5,992 nucleotides of DNA, taken from positions 1 to 5,992 of the forward strand of contig JAHJXP010000221.1 in assembly GCA_018827585.1 (NCBI GenBank), in the 5' to 3' direction. Positions within the stretch are counted from its first letter, which is position 1. Every line of letters starts with the position of its first letter. The position numbers and the translations under genes were made by a program. Of this stretch, positions 1-5,817 are shown piece by piece. Source of the stretch: Pseudomonadota bacterium (lineage in GTDB: Bacteria; Desulfobacterota; Syntrophia; Syntrophales; UBA5619). The notes under the pieces were generated by a model. The model searched no databases and had not been told where the DNA came from. It saw only the letters and a list, made by a program, of their open reading frames with translations.

Positions 1-46
1 CAAAATGACATAATAGTTGTGGAAAGCTTGCAAAGTCATGATCGCG

Positions 47-75
47 TTGAAGAGTTGTGATGTGAGTTCTATACT
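47..75 (+). promoter_or_regulatory. Possible sigma-70-type promoter reading rightward
   Basis: TTGAAG at 47-52 (4 of 6 to the -35 consensus) and TATACT at 70-75 (5 of 6 to the -10 consensus) are separated by exactly 17 bases. A transcript would start near 82 and run antisense into the atpE terminator, with no plus-strand gene to serve before 850. In an AT-rich stretch such a match may be chance. Confidence 0.25.
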
Positions 76-230
76 GTTCTTTTGAGTGTGTCAAATCCGG
101 AAGTTTAAGAAGCAAGCAAATTCCAAATCAAAAGAAATGAGCGGTCAACCAGCGCACCTTTCATACCGTATTCAATAAACTGGCTCGATCAACCGCCCTG
201 AAGACTTGTATTTGAAGCCTGGAACATTTT

Positions 231-265
231 GTTGATGCTCCGTATCGATAAAAGTACGCATCAAC
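231..265. repeat. Imperfect inverted repeat / hairpin
   Basis: GTTGATGC at 231-238 is the exact reverse complement of GCATCAAC at 258-265. Alternatively 231-237 pairs with 259-265 and CGTA (241-244) pairs with TACG (255-258), leaving a 3-base bulge and a 10-base loop. Neither strand has a U-run after the stem, so it is not an intrinsic terminator. It lies just beyond the atpE terminator. It could be an RNA 3' structure, a protein-binding palindrome or a remnant of a dispersed element. Confidence 0.4.
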
Positions 266-276
266 CGGATGAACCT

Positions 277-311
277 AAAAAAAAGGGGGGAGGTCGTGCA
301 AACTCTCCCCC
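277..311 (-). terminator. Intrinsic terminator of atpE
   Basis: Read on the minus strand, GGGGGAG (311-305) and CTCCCCC (292-286) form a perfect 7-bp GC-rich stem with a 12-base loop. One C follows, then eight consecutive U (284-277). It starts 25 bases after the atpE stop codon, the expected place and form for a Rho-independent terminator. It is not bidirectional: the plus-strand side of the stem lacks a T-run. Confidence 0.9.
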
Positions 312-335
312 TCTCCCGATGGTTATCAGAACGGA

Positions 336-704
336 TTACGAAAGGCCCAGCACCTTGAGCAGCGGATTGGCGTAAAGAACGACCAGCGCGATGACGAGCG
401 CGTAGATCGCCAGGGATTCGATCATGGCGAGCCCCACCATCATGGTGACCAGGATCTTCCCGTGCGCCTCCGGATTGCGGCCGACAGCGCTGGCGGCGCT
501 GCTCAACCCGTTGCCCATGCCCAGGGCGGTCCCAATCGTTCCCAGCGCCATGGTGAAACCCGCAACGAGCAGACTGCAACTGATCACGATGGCCTTCGTA
601 TAATCGACCGAAGAACCGGGCGTCGCCTCGGCGGCTGCCGCCAGCGAGGCCGTCAACAGCACCGCAGACACCGCGAAAACGCCAACACCAAAAGTCCGTT
701 TCAT
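336..704 (-). CDS. atpE: F0F1 ATP synthase subunit c (proteolipid ring subunit)
   Basis: The c subunit forms the rotating membrane ring of F-type ATP synthase. Its helix-2 carboxylate picks up and releases the coupling ion. Residue numbers here count from the ATG at 707. Two membrane helices (about 36-68 and 85-112) flank the polar loop RNPEA (78-82), and the ion-binding glutamate is E97 in GLAMIESLAIY, followed by the typical YANP end. An N-terminal segment of about 26 residues with K/R, a hydrophobic stretch and AAAAEA looks like a cleavable signal or extra leader, making the protein longer than the usual 75-90 residues. Two adjacent ATGs exist (707 and 704). AGGAGG at 716-711 is 3 bases from the first and 6 from the second, so 704 is preferred. 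The Gln that marks Na+-binding rings is Met (M64) here, so proton coupling is inferred. No atpB or atpI adjoins it; the gene has its own promoter and terminator. Confidence 0.95.
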   Translation of the reverse strand: MKRTFGVGVFAVSAVLLTASLAAAAEATPGSSVDYTKAIVISCSLLVAGFTMALGTIGTALGMGNGLSSAASAVGRNPEAHGKILVTMMVGLAMIESLAIYALVIALVVLYANPLLKVLGLS

Positions 705-748
705 CATTAGCCTCCTTTTATTGCGCTTTGTAGATTTTATCTGCGGGG

Positions 749-777
749 TTTTTAGCGGTTAGGGAAAATCTTGTCAA
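749..777 (-). promoter_or_regulatory. Sigma-70-type promoter of atpE
   Basis: On the minus strand a perfect -35 box TTGACA (777-772) is followed after exactly 17 bases by TAAAAA (754-749; 4 of 6 to the -10 consensus). Transcription would start near 742, giving a leader of roughly 35 bases that contains the AGGAGG ribosome binding site at 716-711. The position fits a dedicated promoter for the single-gene atpE unit. Confidence 0.7.
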
Positions 778-785
778 GAAATATT

Positions 786-794
786 TGGTATCAT
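786..794 (+). promoter_or_regulatory. Candidate extended -10 promoter for ahbB-hemL
   Basis: TGG followed directly by TATCAT (789-794; 5 of 6 to TATAAT) makes an extended -10 element (TGN plus -10), which can work with a poor -35. No good -35 lies 17 bases upstream. Transcription would start near 801, leaving about 49 bases to the preferred ahbB start at 850. It lies 9 bases from the -35 box of the divergent atpE promoter, so the two promoters would compete or share a regulator. Confidence 0.35.
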
Positions 795-849
795 CCGGCC
801 GATTTATGGTATGAAGAGCCGCTATGAAACAGTGCATAAGGTCCCGAAC

Positions 850-1359
850 ATGATAAGGGAAAAAGCGAAAGTTTCCGGGGTTCCGCCGTCGCTTCCCGGG
901 TTGACGGAGGAAGAGATCGAAGTTTGCCGGCGGATTCAGGGGGACATCCCTCTTGCCGAGCGCCCCTTTCGCCTGGTCGCGGAGGAAATAGGCTTGGCCG
1001 AAGGGGATGTTCTGTCGATCGCGGGCAGGCTCCGGGAGCGGGGCGTCATCCGGAAGTTCGGCGCCATCGTCCGTCATCAGAGGGCGGGCTACACCCATAA
1101 TGTAATGGTCGTGTGGGCGGTGCCCCCCGGCGAGTGTGAAAAGGCCGGAAAAAGACTGGCCTCCTTCCCGGAAATCACCCACTGCTACGAGCGGACCCCC
1201 CCTTTTGCAGGCCGGTACAACCTCTTCACCATGGTCCATTTCCGGAAGAAAACGGACGAGGCCCTGCTTCAGGAAATGGCCGCAGCCATCGGGATAAGCG
1301 ACTTTAAGGTTCTCAGGAGCCTCGAGGAGTTCAAGAAAAACAGCATGGAGTATTTTTAA
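850..1359 (+). CDS. ahbB: Siroheme decarboxylase subunit AhbB (Lrp/AsnC-like fold)
   Basis: With AhbA, this protein removes the C12 and C18 acetate carboxyls of siroheme to give 12,18-didecarboxysiroheme in the alternative heme pathway of sulfate reducers and archaea. AhbC and AhbD complete the route. The 169-residue protein has a winged-helix N-terminal part (about 19-67) and a ferredoxin-like Lrp/AsnC C-terminal part. Family signatures visible are QGDIPLAERPF (30-40), RKFGAIVRH (68-76), THCYER (110-115), YNLFTMVH (123-130) and a C-terminal EFKKNSMEYF. These mark the AhbB rather than the AhbA branch, and an enzyme rather than an Lrp regulator. An in-frame ATG at 811 would add 13 residues but has no ribosome binding site. 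The ATG at 850 has AAGG 8 bases upstream and gives the normal family length. hemL follows after one base, supporting a tetrapyrrole role. No ahbA is present in the window. Family assignment is from motif recall, not a search. Confidence 0.88.
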   Translation: MIREKAKVSGVPPSLPGLTEEEIEVCRRIQGDIPLAERPFRLVAEEIGLAEGDVLSIAGRLRERGVIRKFGAIVRHQRAGYTHNVMVVWAVPPGECEKAGKRLASFPEITHCYERTPPFAGRYNLFTMVHFRKKTDEALLQEMAAAIGISDFKVLRSLEEFKKNSMEYF

Positions 1360-1360
1360 G

Positions 1361-2632
1361 ATGGAGATGCAGGAACTGTTTGATCAGGCGCGGCAGATCA
1401 TCCCAGGAGGGGTCAACAGTCCGGTCCGGGCCTTCAGGGCCGTCGGCGGGACGCCCCGTTTCATCCGGGAAGCGGCCGGGGCAAAGATCATAGACACGGA
1501 GGGGCGCGAATATATCGACTATGTCGCCTCCTGGGGACCCATGATCCTCGGCCACAGCCACCCGGACGTCGTTGCCGCCATCCGGGAAGCGGCCGGCCGG
1601 GGAACCAGTTACGGGGCGCCCACCGAGATCGAGATCGGCATGGCCCGGCGGATCGTCGACGCCTTCCCCTCGGTGGAGATGGTCCGGATGGTGAGCTCCG
1701 GGACCGAGGCGACGATGACCGCCATCCGCCTGGCCCGCGGCTTTACGGGAAGGGACAGGATCATCAAATTCTCTGGCTGTTATCACGGCCATGCCGATTC
1801 TCTCCTCGTCAAGGCGGGTTCCGGAGTGGCCACGCTCGGGATCCCCGGAAGTCCGGGCATTCCCCCGCGGCTGGCCGAACTGACGATCAGCATCCCCTTC
1901 AACGACAGCGGCGCGGTGGGGGAAGCCGTTTCCCGCTTCGGCGATGAGCTGGCCTGCATCATCGTCGAACCGGTGGCCGGCAACATGGGCGTCGTCCCGC
2001 CCCGGCCGGGATTCCTGGAAGACCTGCGGGAGGCGACGCGTCAATGCGGCAGTCTCCTGATCTTCGACGAGGTCATCACTGGTTTTCGCCTCGCCTACGG
2101 CGGCTGGCAGAACCTGACCGGCATCACCCCCGATCTCACCTGTCTGGGGAAGATCATCGGGGGAGGACTCCCGGTCGGCGCCCTGGGCGGCAGGCGCGAG
2201 ATCATGGAACGCCTCGCCCCCACCGGCCCCGTTTACCAGGCGGGCACCCTCTCGGGAAACCCTATCGCCATGTCCGCCGGGATCGCCACGCTGGACATCC
2301 TCCGGGGGAAATCCTACCCGACTCTCGACGCGATGGCCGCCCGTCTGTGCGCCGGCATGGCCGATCTCTTCCGGGAAAAGGGGATCCCCTTCCGGATCAA
2401 CCGCGTCGGCTCGCTGTTCACCCTCTTTTTCACGGCGGAAGAAGTCGTCGACTTTGCAACGGCTTCGCAGAGCGACACGGAACTTTTTGCCCGCTTCTTT
2501 CAGGGCATGCTGGCGGCGGGGGTCTATCTCGCCCCGGCCCAGTTCGAGGCCGGCTTCCTCTCCTTCGCCCATACGGATGAGGATATCGCCCGCACCCTTG
2601 CCGCCTGCGAGAAGGCGCTCAGTACGCTTTAA
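1361..2632 (+). CDS. hemL: Glutamate-1-semialdehyde 2,1-aminomutase
   Basis: This PLP enzyme converts glutamate-1-semialdehyde to 5-aminolevulinate, the last step of the C5 route to all tetrapyrroles, in the cytoplasm. The 423 residues match the usual length (about 425-430). Visible signatures: IIPGGVNSPVRAF near the N-terminus, SSGTEA (112-117, phosphate binding), YHGHAD (141-146), FDEVITGFR (235-243, cofactor Asp) and GKIIGGGLPVGALGG with the Schiff-base lysine at K264. GTLSGNP (295-301) and the C-terminal FAHTDEDI are also family-typical. The start at 1361 lies one base after the ahbB stop, so translation is probably coupled; GGAG (1347-1350) inside ahbB is 10 bases upstream. An in-frame ATG at 1367 is possible but GGAG abuts it directly. 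A C5-pathway enzyme next to ahbB puts entry into and exit from the siroheme-based heme route under one promoter. The sequence looks intact. Confidence 0.97.
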   Translation: MEMQELFDQARQIIPGGVNSPVRAFRAVGGTPRFIREAAGAKIIDTEGREYIDYVASWGPMILGHSHPDVVAAIREAAGRGTSYGAPTEIEIGMARRIVDAFPSVEMVRMVSSGTEATMTAIRLARGFTGRDRIIKFSGCYHGHADSLLVKAGSGVATLGIPGSPGIPPRLAELTISIPFNDSGAVGEAVSRFGDELACIIVEPVAGNMGVVPPRPGFLEDLREATRQCGSLLIFDEVITGFRLAYGGWQNLTGITPDLTCLGKIIGGGLPVGALGGRREIMERLAPTGPVYQAGTLSGNPIAMSAGIATLDILRGKSYPTLDAMAARLCAGMADLFREKGIPFRINRVGSLFTLFFTAEEVVDFATASQSDTELFARFFQGMLAAGVYLAPAQFEAGFLSFAHTDEDIARTLAACEKALSTL

Positions 2633-2743
2633 CGTTTATTGGACGGATGGGATTGTGGGAACCGCGAGTCTGCAGGAACGGCAGGGTTGTTTGCGGGCGG
2701 AATGATCCCCGGAAACGGGTGCAGGGCAGGCATGGGGGAAACG
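2633..2743 (+). other. Gap between hemL and the sugar-nucleotide genes
   Basis: This 111-base gap separates the tetrapyrrole pair from the polysaccharide genes. I see no intrinsic terminator and no convincing -35/-10 pair. The only structure is a tiny hairpin, CCCG-GAAA-CGGG (2708-2719), with a GNRA-type loop. The frame of the downstream gene stays open through the gap from a TTG at 2639, with in-frame ATGs at 2702 and 2732, but none of that sequence resembles the epimerase family. Confidence 0.4.
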
Positions 2744-3763
2744 ATGCGGAAGATTCTCATCACCGGCGCCGCGGGATTCATCGGCTTCCATCTCTCCCGC
2801 CGTCTCCTGGAGGGGGACGACAGGGTCGTCGGCCTGGACAATCTGAACCCCTATTACGACGTGACCCTCAAGGAGGCGCGGCTCGACATTCTCCGACGGA
2901 AAGGGAATTTCCGTTTCGTCCGCGCGGATCTCGCCGACCGCGGGGCAGTCGAGGCGCTTTTTCAAGAGGAACGGCCCGAGATCGTCGTCAATCTGGCCGC
3001 CCAGGCGGGCGTCCGCTATTCGCTCACGAATCCCCACGCCTACGTGGAGAGCAACCTCGTCGGCTTCCTGAATGTCCTCGAGGGATGCCGTCACGGGCAG
3101 GTGAAACACCTCGTCTTCGCCTCCTCCAGCTCGGTCTACGGGGCCAACACCCGGATGCCCTTTTCGGTCCACGACAATGTGGACCATCCGCTGAGCCTCT
3201 ATGCGGCGACAAAAAAGGCCAACGAGCTGATGGCCCATACCTATGCGGCGCTCTACGGCTTCCCCTGCACGGGGCTCCGCTTCTTCACCGTTTACGGCCC
3301 GTGGGGAAGGCCGGACATGGCCCTGTTTCTCTTCACCCGGGCGATCCTTGCGGACCGGCCGATCGACGTCTTCAACGAGGGGCGGATGAAGCGGGACTTC
3401 ACCTATATCGACGACATCGTCGAGGGTCTCGTCCGGGTCATGGGGCGGATCCCGTCGCCGAACCCCGGCTGGAAGGGCGACCGACCCGATCCCTCCGCCA
3501 GTTTCGCCCCCTACCGGCTCTACAATATAGGGAACAACCAGCCCGTTGCCCTGATGGATTTCATCGCGATCCTGGAGGACAGCCTCGGGCGAAAGGCCCG
3601 GAAGCATTTTCTCCCCCTGCAGGCGGGGGACGTGCCGGCTACCTGCGCCGATGTGGATGATCTTTCGGCCGACGTGGGGTTCAAACCAGCAACCCCGCTC
3701 GCCGAGGGAATAGGGCGCTTTGTCGCCTGGTACCGGGAATACTACGGCGGCGGTCCGGCCTGA
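2744..3763 (+). CDS. UDP-glucuronate 4-epimerase (extended SDR, NAD-dependent)
   Basis: It interconverts UDP-glucuronate and UDP-galacturonate through an NAD-linked 4-keto intermediate, supplying galacturonate for surface polysaccharide. From the 2744 start it has 339 residues, the usual length. The Rossmann motif is GAAGFIG (8-14), followed by the LDNLNPYYD signature (31-39) of the CapI/LspL-type family. AAQAGVRYSL follows, then SSSSVYG (127-133, catalytic Ser) and SLYAATKKA with the Y153-x3-K157 pair. LRFFTVYGPWGRPDMA (178-193), MKRDFTYIDDIVEG and a C-terminal AWYREYY complete the family pattern. The 2744 ATG gives the canonical MRKILITGAAGFIG start and has GGGGG (2734-2738) 5 bases upstream. 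ATGs at 2732 and 2702 would only add atypical residues. gmd and fcl follow on the same strand, so a role in one polysaccharide pathway is likely. A UDP-glucose or UDP-GlcNAc 4-epimerase activity is less likely given the NLNPYYD and PWGRPDMA signatures. Confidence 0.9.
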   Translation: MRKILITGAAGFIGFHLSRRLLEGDDRVVGLDNLNPYYDVTLKEARLDILRRKGNFRFVRADLADRGAVEALFQEERPEIVVNLAAQAGVRYSLTNPHAYVESNLVGFLNVLEGCRHGQVKHLVFASSSSVYGANTRMPFSVHDNVDHPLSLYAATKKANELMAHTYAALYGFPCTGLRFFTVYGPWGRPDMALFLFTRAILADRPIDVFNEGRMKRDFTYIDDIVEGLVRVMGRIPSPNPGWKGDRPDPSASFAPYRLYNIGNNQPVALMDFIAILEDSLGRKARKHFLPLQAGDVPATCADVDDLSADVGFKPATPLAEGIGRFVAWYREYYGGGPA

Positions 3764-3771
3764 CAGGGGGC

Positions 3772-3796
3772 GGGGACAGATTTTAAATCTGTCCCC
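3772..3796. repeat. REP-like perfect palindrome between epimerase gene and gmd
   Basis: GGGGACAGATTT (3772-3783) and its exact reverse complement AAATCTGTCCCC (3785-3796) flank a single T, a 25-base element starting 8 bases after the epimerase stop. From memory, this GGGGACAGATTT/AAATCTGTCCCC motif recurs in many copies between genes of deltaproteobacterial genomes, much like REP elements mobilised by Y1 (IS200-like) transposases. That is recall and was not checked here. A transcript would fold into a stable stem of about 10 to 11 bp. No U-run follows, so it is not a classical terminator. The stem ends 11 bases before the gmd Shine-Dalgarno and should not cover it. Confidence 0.75.
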
Positions 3797-3819
3797 ACAC
3801 AGAGAGAGGGAGGTTTTAC

Positions 3820-4851
3820 ATGAAAAAAGCGTTCATCACCGGCATCACCGGCCAGGACGGCTCTTACCTGGCCGAATTCCTGCTCGCAAAGGGCTACGAG
3901 ATCCACGGCCTCATCCGCCGGGCCAGCACCTTCAACACCGACCGGATCGATCACCTCTACAAGGATTTCCACGATCCCCAGGCGCGGGTCTATCTCCACT
4001 ACGGCGACCTAACCGTGTCCGGCCACCTCACCGATCTCCTCCACGAGATCCGGCCGGACGAGATCTATCACCTGGGGGCGCAGAGCCACGTCCGGGTGAG
4101 CTTCGACATGCCGGAGTATACCGGCGACGTGAGCGGGCTGGGCACCTTGCGCCTCCTGGAGGCGATCCGGAAGACGGAAATAAAGGCCCGCTTCTACCAG
4201 GCGTCCTCCAGCGAGATGTTCGGCGCGGCGCCGCCGCCCCAGGGAGAAGCAACCCCCTTTCAGCCCCGGAGCCCCTACGCGGCCGCCAAGGCCTACGCCC
4301 ACTACATCGTCCGCAACTACCGGGACGCCTACCGGCTCTTCGCCGCGAACGGCATCCTCTTCAACCACGAATCCCCCCGCCGCGGCGAAACCTTCGTCAC
4401 CCGGAAGATCACCCGGGCGGCGACCCGGATCAAGCTGGGCCTGCAGGAAAAGCTCTACCTCGGAAACCTGGAAGCGAAGCGCGACTGGGGGTTTGCCGGG
4501 GATTACGTCGAGGCCATGTGGCTGATGCTCCAGCAGGACCGTCCCGACGATTACGTCATCGCCACCGGCGAGACCCACTCGGTGCGCGAATTCGCCGAGA
4601 AGGTCTTCGCGAAGCTCGACCTCGACTACCGGCGCCATGTGGAAATCGACCCCCGCTATCTCCGCCCGACGGAGGTGGACGTCCTTTTGGGCGATGCGAC
4701 AAAGGCCCGCAAGACCCTCGGATGGTCGCCGAAGGTCGGCTTCGATGAGCTCATCGAGATGATGATCGCGGCGGATATGGAGACCGCCGGAAAGGAGAAG
4801 ACCCTGCTCGACGCGGGGTACGCCTGCAACGGACGCGGGGCTGGTTTTTAA
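3820..4851 (+). CDS. gmd: GDP-mannose 4,6-dehydratase
   Basis: Gmd turns GDP-D-mannose into GDP-4-keto-6-deoxy-D-mannose using bound NADP, the first step to GDP-L-fucose and related deoxy sugars. The 343 residues fit the family (about 320-370). Visible motifs: GITGQDG (8-14) for cofactor binding, LIRRASTFNTDRIDHLY (31-47), which is highly specific for Gmd, and GAQSHVRVSFDMPEYT (86-101). The catalytic set is SSSEMFG (129-135, Ser plus E132) and SPYAAAKAYAH with Y153-x3-K157. NHESPRRGETFVTRKITRA (182-200) and KRDWGFAGDYVEAMW (220-234) are also diagnostic. The start is secured by GGGAGG (3808-3813) 6 bases upstream of the ATG. fcl follows after 12 bases, so the two should act in sequence. The preceding REP-like palindrome interrupts an otherwise continuous gene run. 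Confidence 0.97.
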   Translation: MKKAFITGITGQDGSYLAEFLLAKGYEIHGLIRRASTFNTDRIDHLYKDFHDPQARVYLHYGDLTVSGHLTDLLHEIRPDEIYHLGAQSHVRVSFDMPEYTGDVSGLGTLRLLEAIRKTEIKARFYQASSSEMFGAAPPPQGEATPFQPRSPYAAAKAYAHYIVRNYRDAYRLFAANGILFNHESPRRGETFVTRKITRAATRIKLGLQEKLYLGNLEAKRDWGFAGDYVEAMWLMLQQDRPDDYVIATGETHSVREFAEKVFAKLDLDYRRHVEIDPRYLRPTEVDVLLGDATKARKTLGWSPKVGFDELIEMMIAADMETAGKEKTLLDAGYACNGRGAGF

Positions 4852-4863
4852 AGAGGGAATGCA

Positions 4864-5817
4864 ATGACGGATATGAAAAACAACCGCATCACGATTACCG
4901 GCGGCCGGGGATTTTTGGGCCGGCACCTCGTCCGGACCTTCCGGGAGAGGGGCTGTGACCTGATCCTCGTGGCTGACCTTCCCGAATACAACCTGGTCCG
5001 CCCGGAGGACATCCGGCGCCTCTACGACGAACAGAGGCCGGATATCGTCATCCACCTGGCCGCCAAGGTGGGGGGCATCGGCTTCAACCTGGAGAACCCC
5101 GGATCGCTCTTCTATGAAAACATCATGATGGGCGTCCAGCTCCTCCATGAGGGCTGCCTGAGGAAAATCAGGAAATTCGTGGCCCTGGGAACGATCTGCG
5201 CCTACCCGAAATTCACCCCTGTGCCGTTTAAGGAGGACGACCTCTGGAACGGCTATCCCGAGGAGACCAACGCCCCGTACGGCCTGGCCAAGAAGATGAT
5301 GCTCGTCCAGGCCCAGGCCTACCGAAGGCAGTACGGCATGAACGCCATCTTTCTGTTGCCGGTCAACCTCTACGGTCCGGGAGACAACTTCGATCCCCGC
5401 TCCTCGCACGTCACCCCGGCCCTCATCAAGAAATGCGTGGACGCCATGGAGCGGGGAGAGGAAGAGATCGTCGTCTGGGGCACCGGTGCCGCCACGCGGG
5501 AGTTCTTCTACGTGGAAGACGCGGCGGAGGCGATCGTTCTGGCGACGGAACGCTACGACCGGGAAGAACCGGTCAACATCGGCGCCGGCTTCGAGATCTC
5601 CATCCGGGATTTGGTCGGACTGATCGTGGAACTGACCGGATTCAAGGGACGGATCGTCTGGGACCCCTCCAAACCCGACGGCCAGCCAAGGCGGATGCTC
5701 GACACTTCCAGGGCCTTCAAGGAATTCAACTTCCGGGCGCGGACGGATTTCCGGGAAGGGCTCGTCAAGACCATCGCCTGGTACCGGGACGCCCGGGCCG
5801 CTGCGGCCCGGACCTGA
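4864..5817 (+). CDS. fcl: GDP-L-fucose synthase (GDP-4-keto-6-deoxymannose 3,5-epimerase/4-reductase)
   Basis: Fcl (WcaG) performs 3,5-epimerisation and NADPH-dependent 4-reduction of the Gmd product to GDP-L-fucose. The 317 residues match the family (about 310-325). It has GGRGFLG (13-19) for NADP(H), HLAAKVGGIGFNLENP (64-79) and GTICAYPKF (109-117). The catalytic Tyr and Lys are Y139 and K143 in NAPYGLAKK. LYGPGDNFDPRSSHVTPAL (169-187) carries H182, and WGTGAATREFFYVEDAAEA (205-223) is the usual substrate-side block. Aligned by eye to E. coli Fcl, the catalytic Ser position is Thr (T110) and the epimerase acid/base Cys and His are kept (C112, H182). From memory, the GT-x-CAYP form is common in the wider bacterial WcaG group, so activity is expected. 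GAGG (4853-4856) lies 7 bases before the ATG at 4864; an ATG at 4873 is a weaker alternative. It begins 12 bases after the gmd stop. No gene for a competing GDP-4-keto-6-deoxymannose enzyme is in view. Confidence 0.95.
   Translation: MTDMKNNRITITGGRGFLGRHLVRTFRERGCDLILVADLPEYNLVRPEDIRRLYDEQRPDIVIHLAAKVGGIGFNLENPGSLFYENIMMGVQLLHEGCLRKIRKFVALGTICAYPKFTPVPFKEDDLWNGYPEETNAPYGLAKKMMLVQAQAYRRQYGMNAIFLLPVNLYGPGDNFDPRSSHVTPALIKKCVDAMERGEEEIVVWGTGAATREFFYVEDAAEAIVLATERYDREEPVNIGAGFEISIRDLVGLIVELTGFKGRIVWDPSKPDGQPRRMLDTSRAFKEFNFRARTDFREGLVKTIAWYRDARAAAART

Larger units (their letters stand above)
1..276. other. AT-rich intergenic region without a supported gene
   Basis: This stretch is clearly more AT-rich than the rest of the window and carries no open frame with a ribosome binding site. 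Plus frame 1 is open from the left edge to a TGA at 58-60 (19 codons, beginning QNDIIVVESL). It could be the tail of a gene arriving from the left and converging on atpE, but it is too short to judge. A minus-strand frame is also open from an ATG at 39-37 to the left edge, without a Shine-Dalgarno sequence. The rest holds an imperfect hairpin (231-265) and a promoter-like hexamer pair (47-75). No tRNA, CRISPR or insertion-sequence structure was seen. Confidence 0.5.

Noticed and set aside
231..265. Hairpin as an integron attC site
   Set aside because: The ends do not fit the RYYYAAC/GTTRRRY core sites, and no integrase or cassette is in view.
811..849. Upstream ATG at 811 as the ahbB start
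   Set aside because: It has no Shine-Dalgarno, and the 13 extra residues do not resemble the family. The ATG at 850 has AAGG at good spacing.
850..1359. Reading this gene as an Lrp/AsnC transcription regulator
   Set aside because: The fold is Lrp-like, but RKFGAIVRH, THCYER, YNLFTMVH and the EFKK...YF end are siroheme decarboxylase signatures, and hemL is its partner gene.
1331..2572. A long minus-strand open frame (413 codons) opposite hemL
   Set aside because: It is the antisense shadow of a GC-rich gene with full HemL motifs. The protein is low-complexity, rich in G, D, R and E, and has no recognisable domain.
2639..2743. TTG at 2639 or ATGs at 2702 and 2732 as the epimerase start
   Set aside because: They add 35, 14 or 4 residues ahead of the canonical MRKILITGAAGFIG start; the ATG at 2744 has a purine-rich GGGGG site at 5 bases.
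3772..3796. Palindrome as an intrinsic terminator after the epimerase gene
   Set aside because: The stem is followed by ACACAGAGAG rather than a U-run.
4009..5409. A 466-codon minus-strand open frame across gmd and fcl
   Set aside because: It spans two complete, motif-bearing genes and their junction in antisense. This is typical of strong third-position GC bias and has no protein family features.
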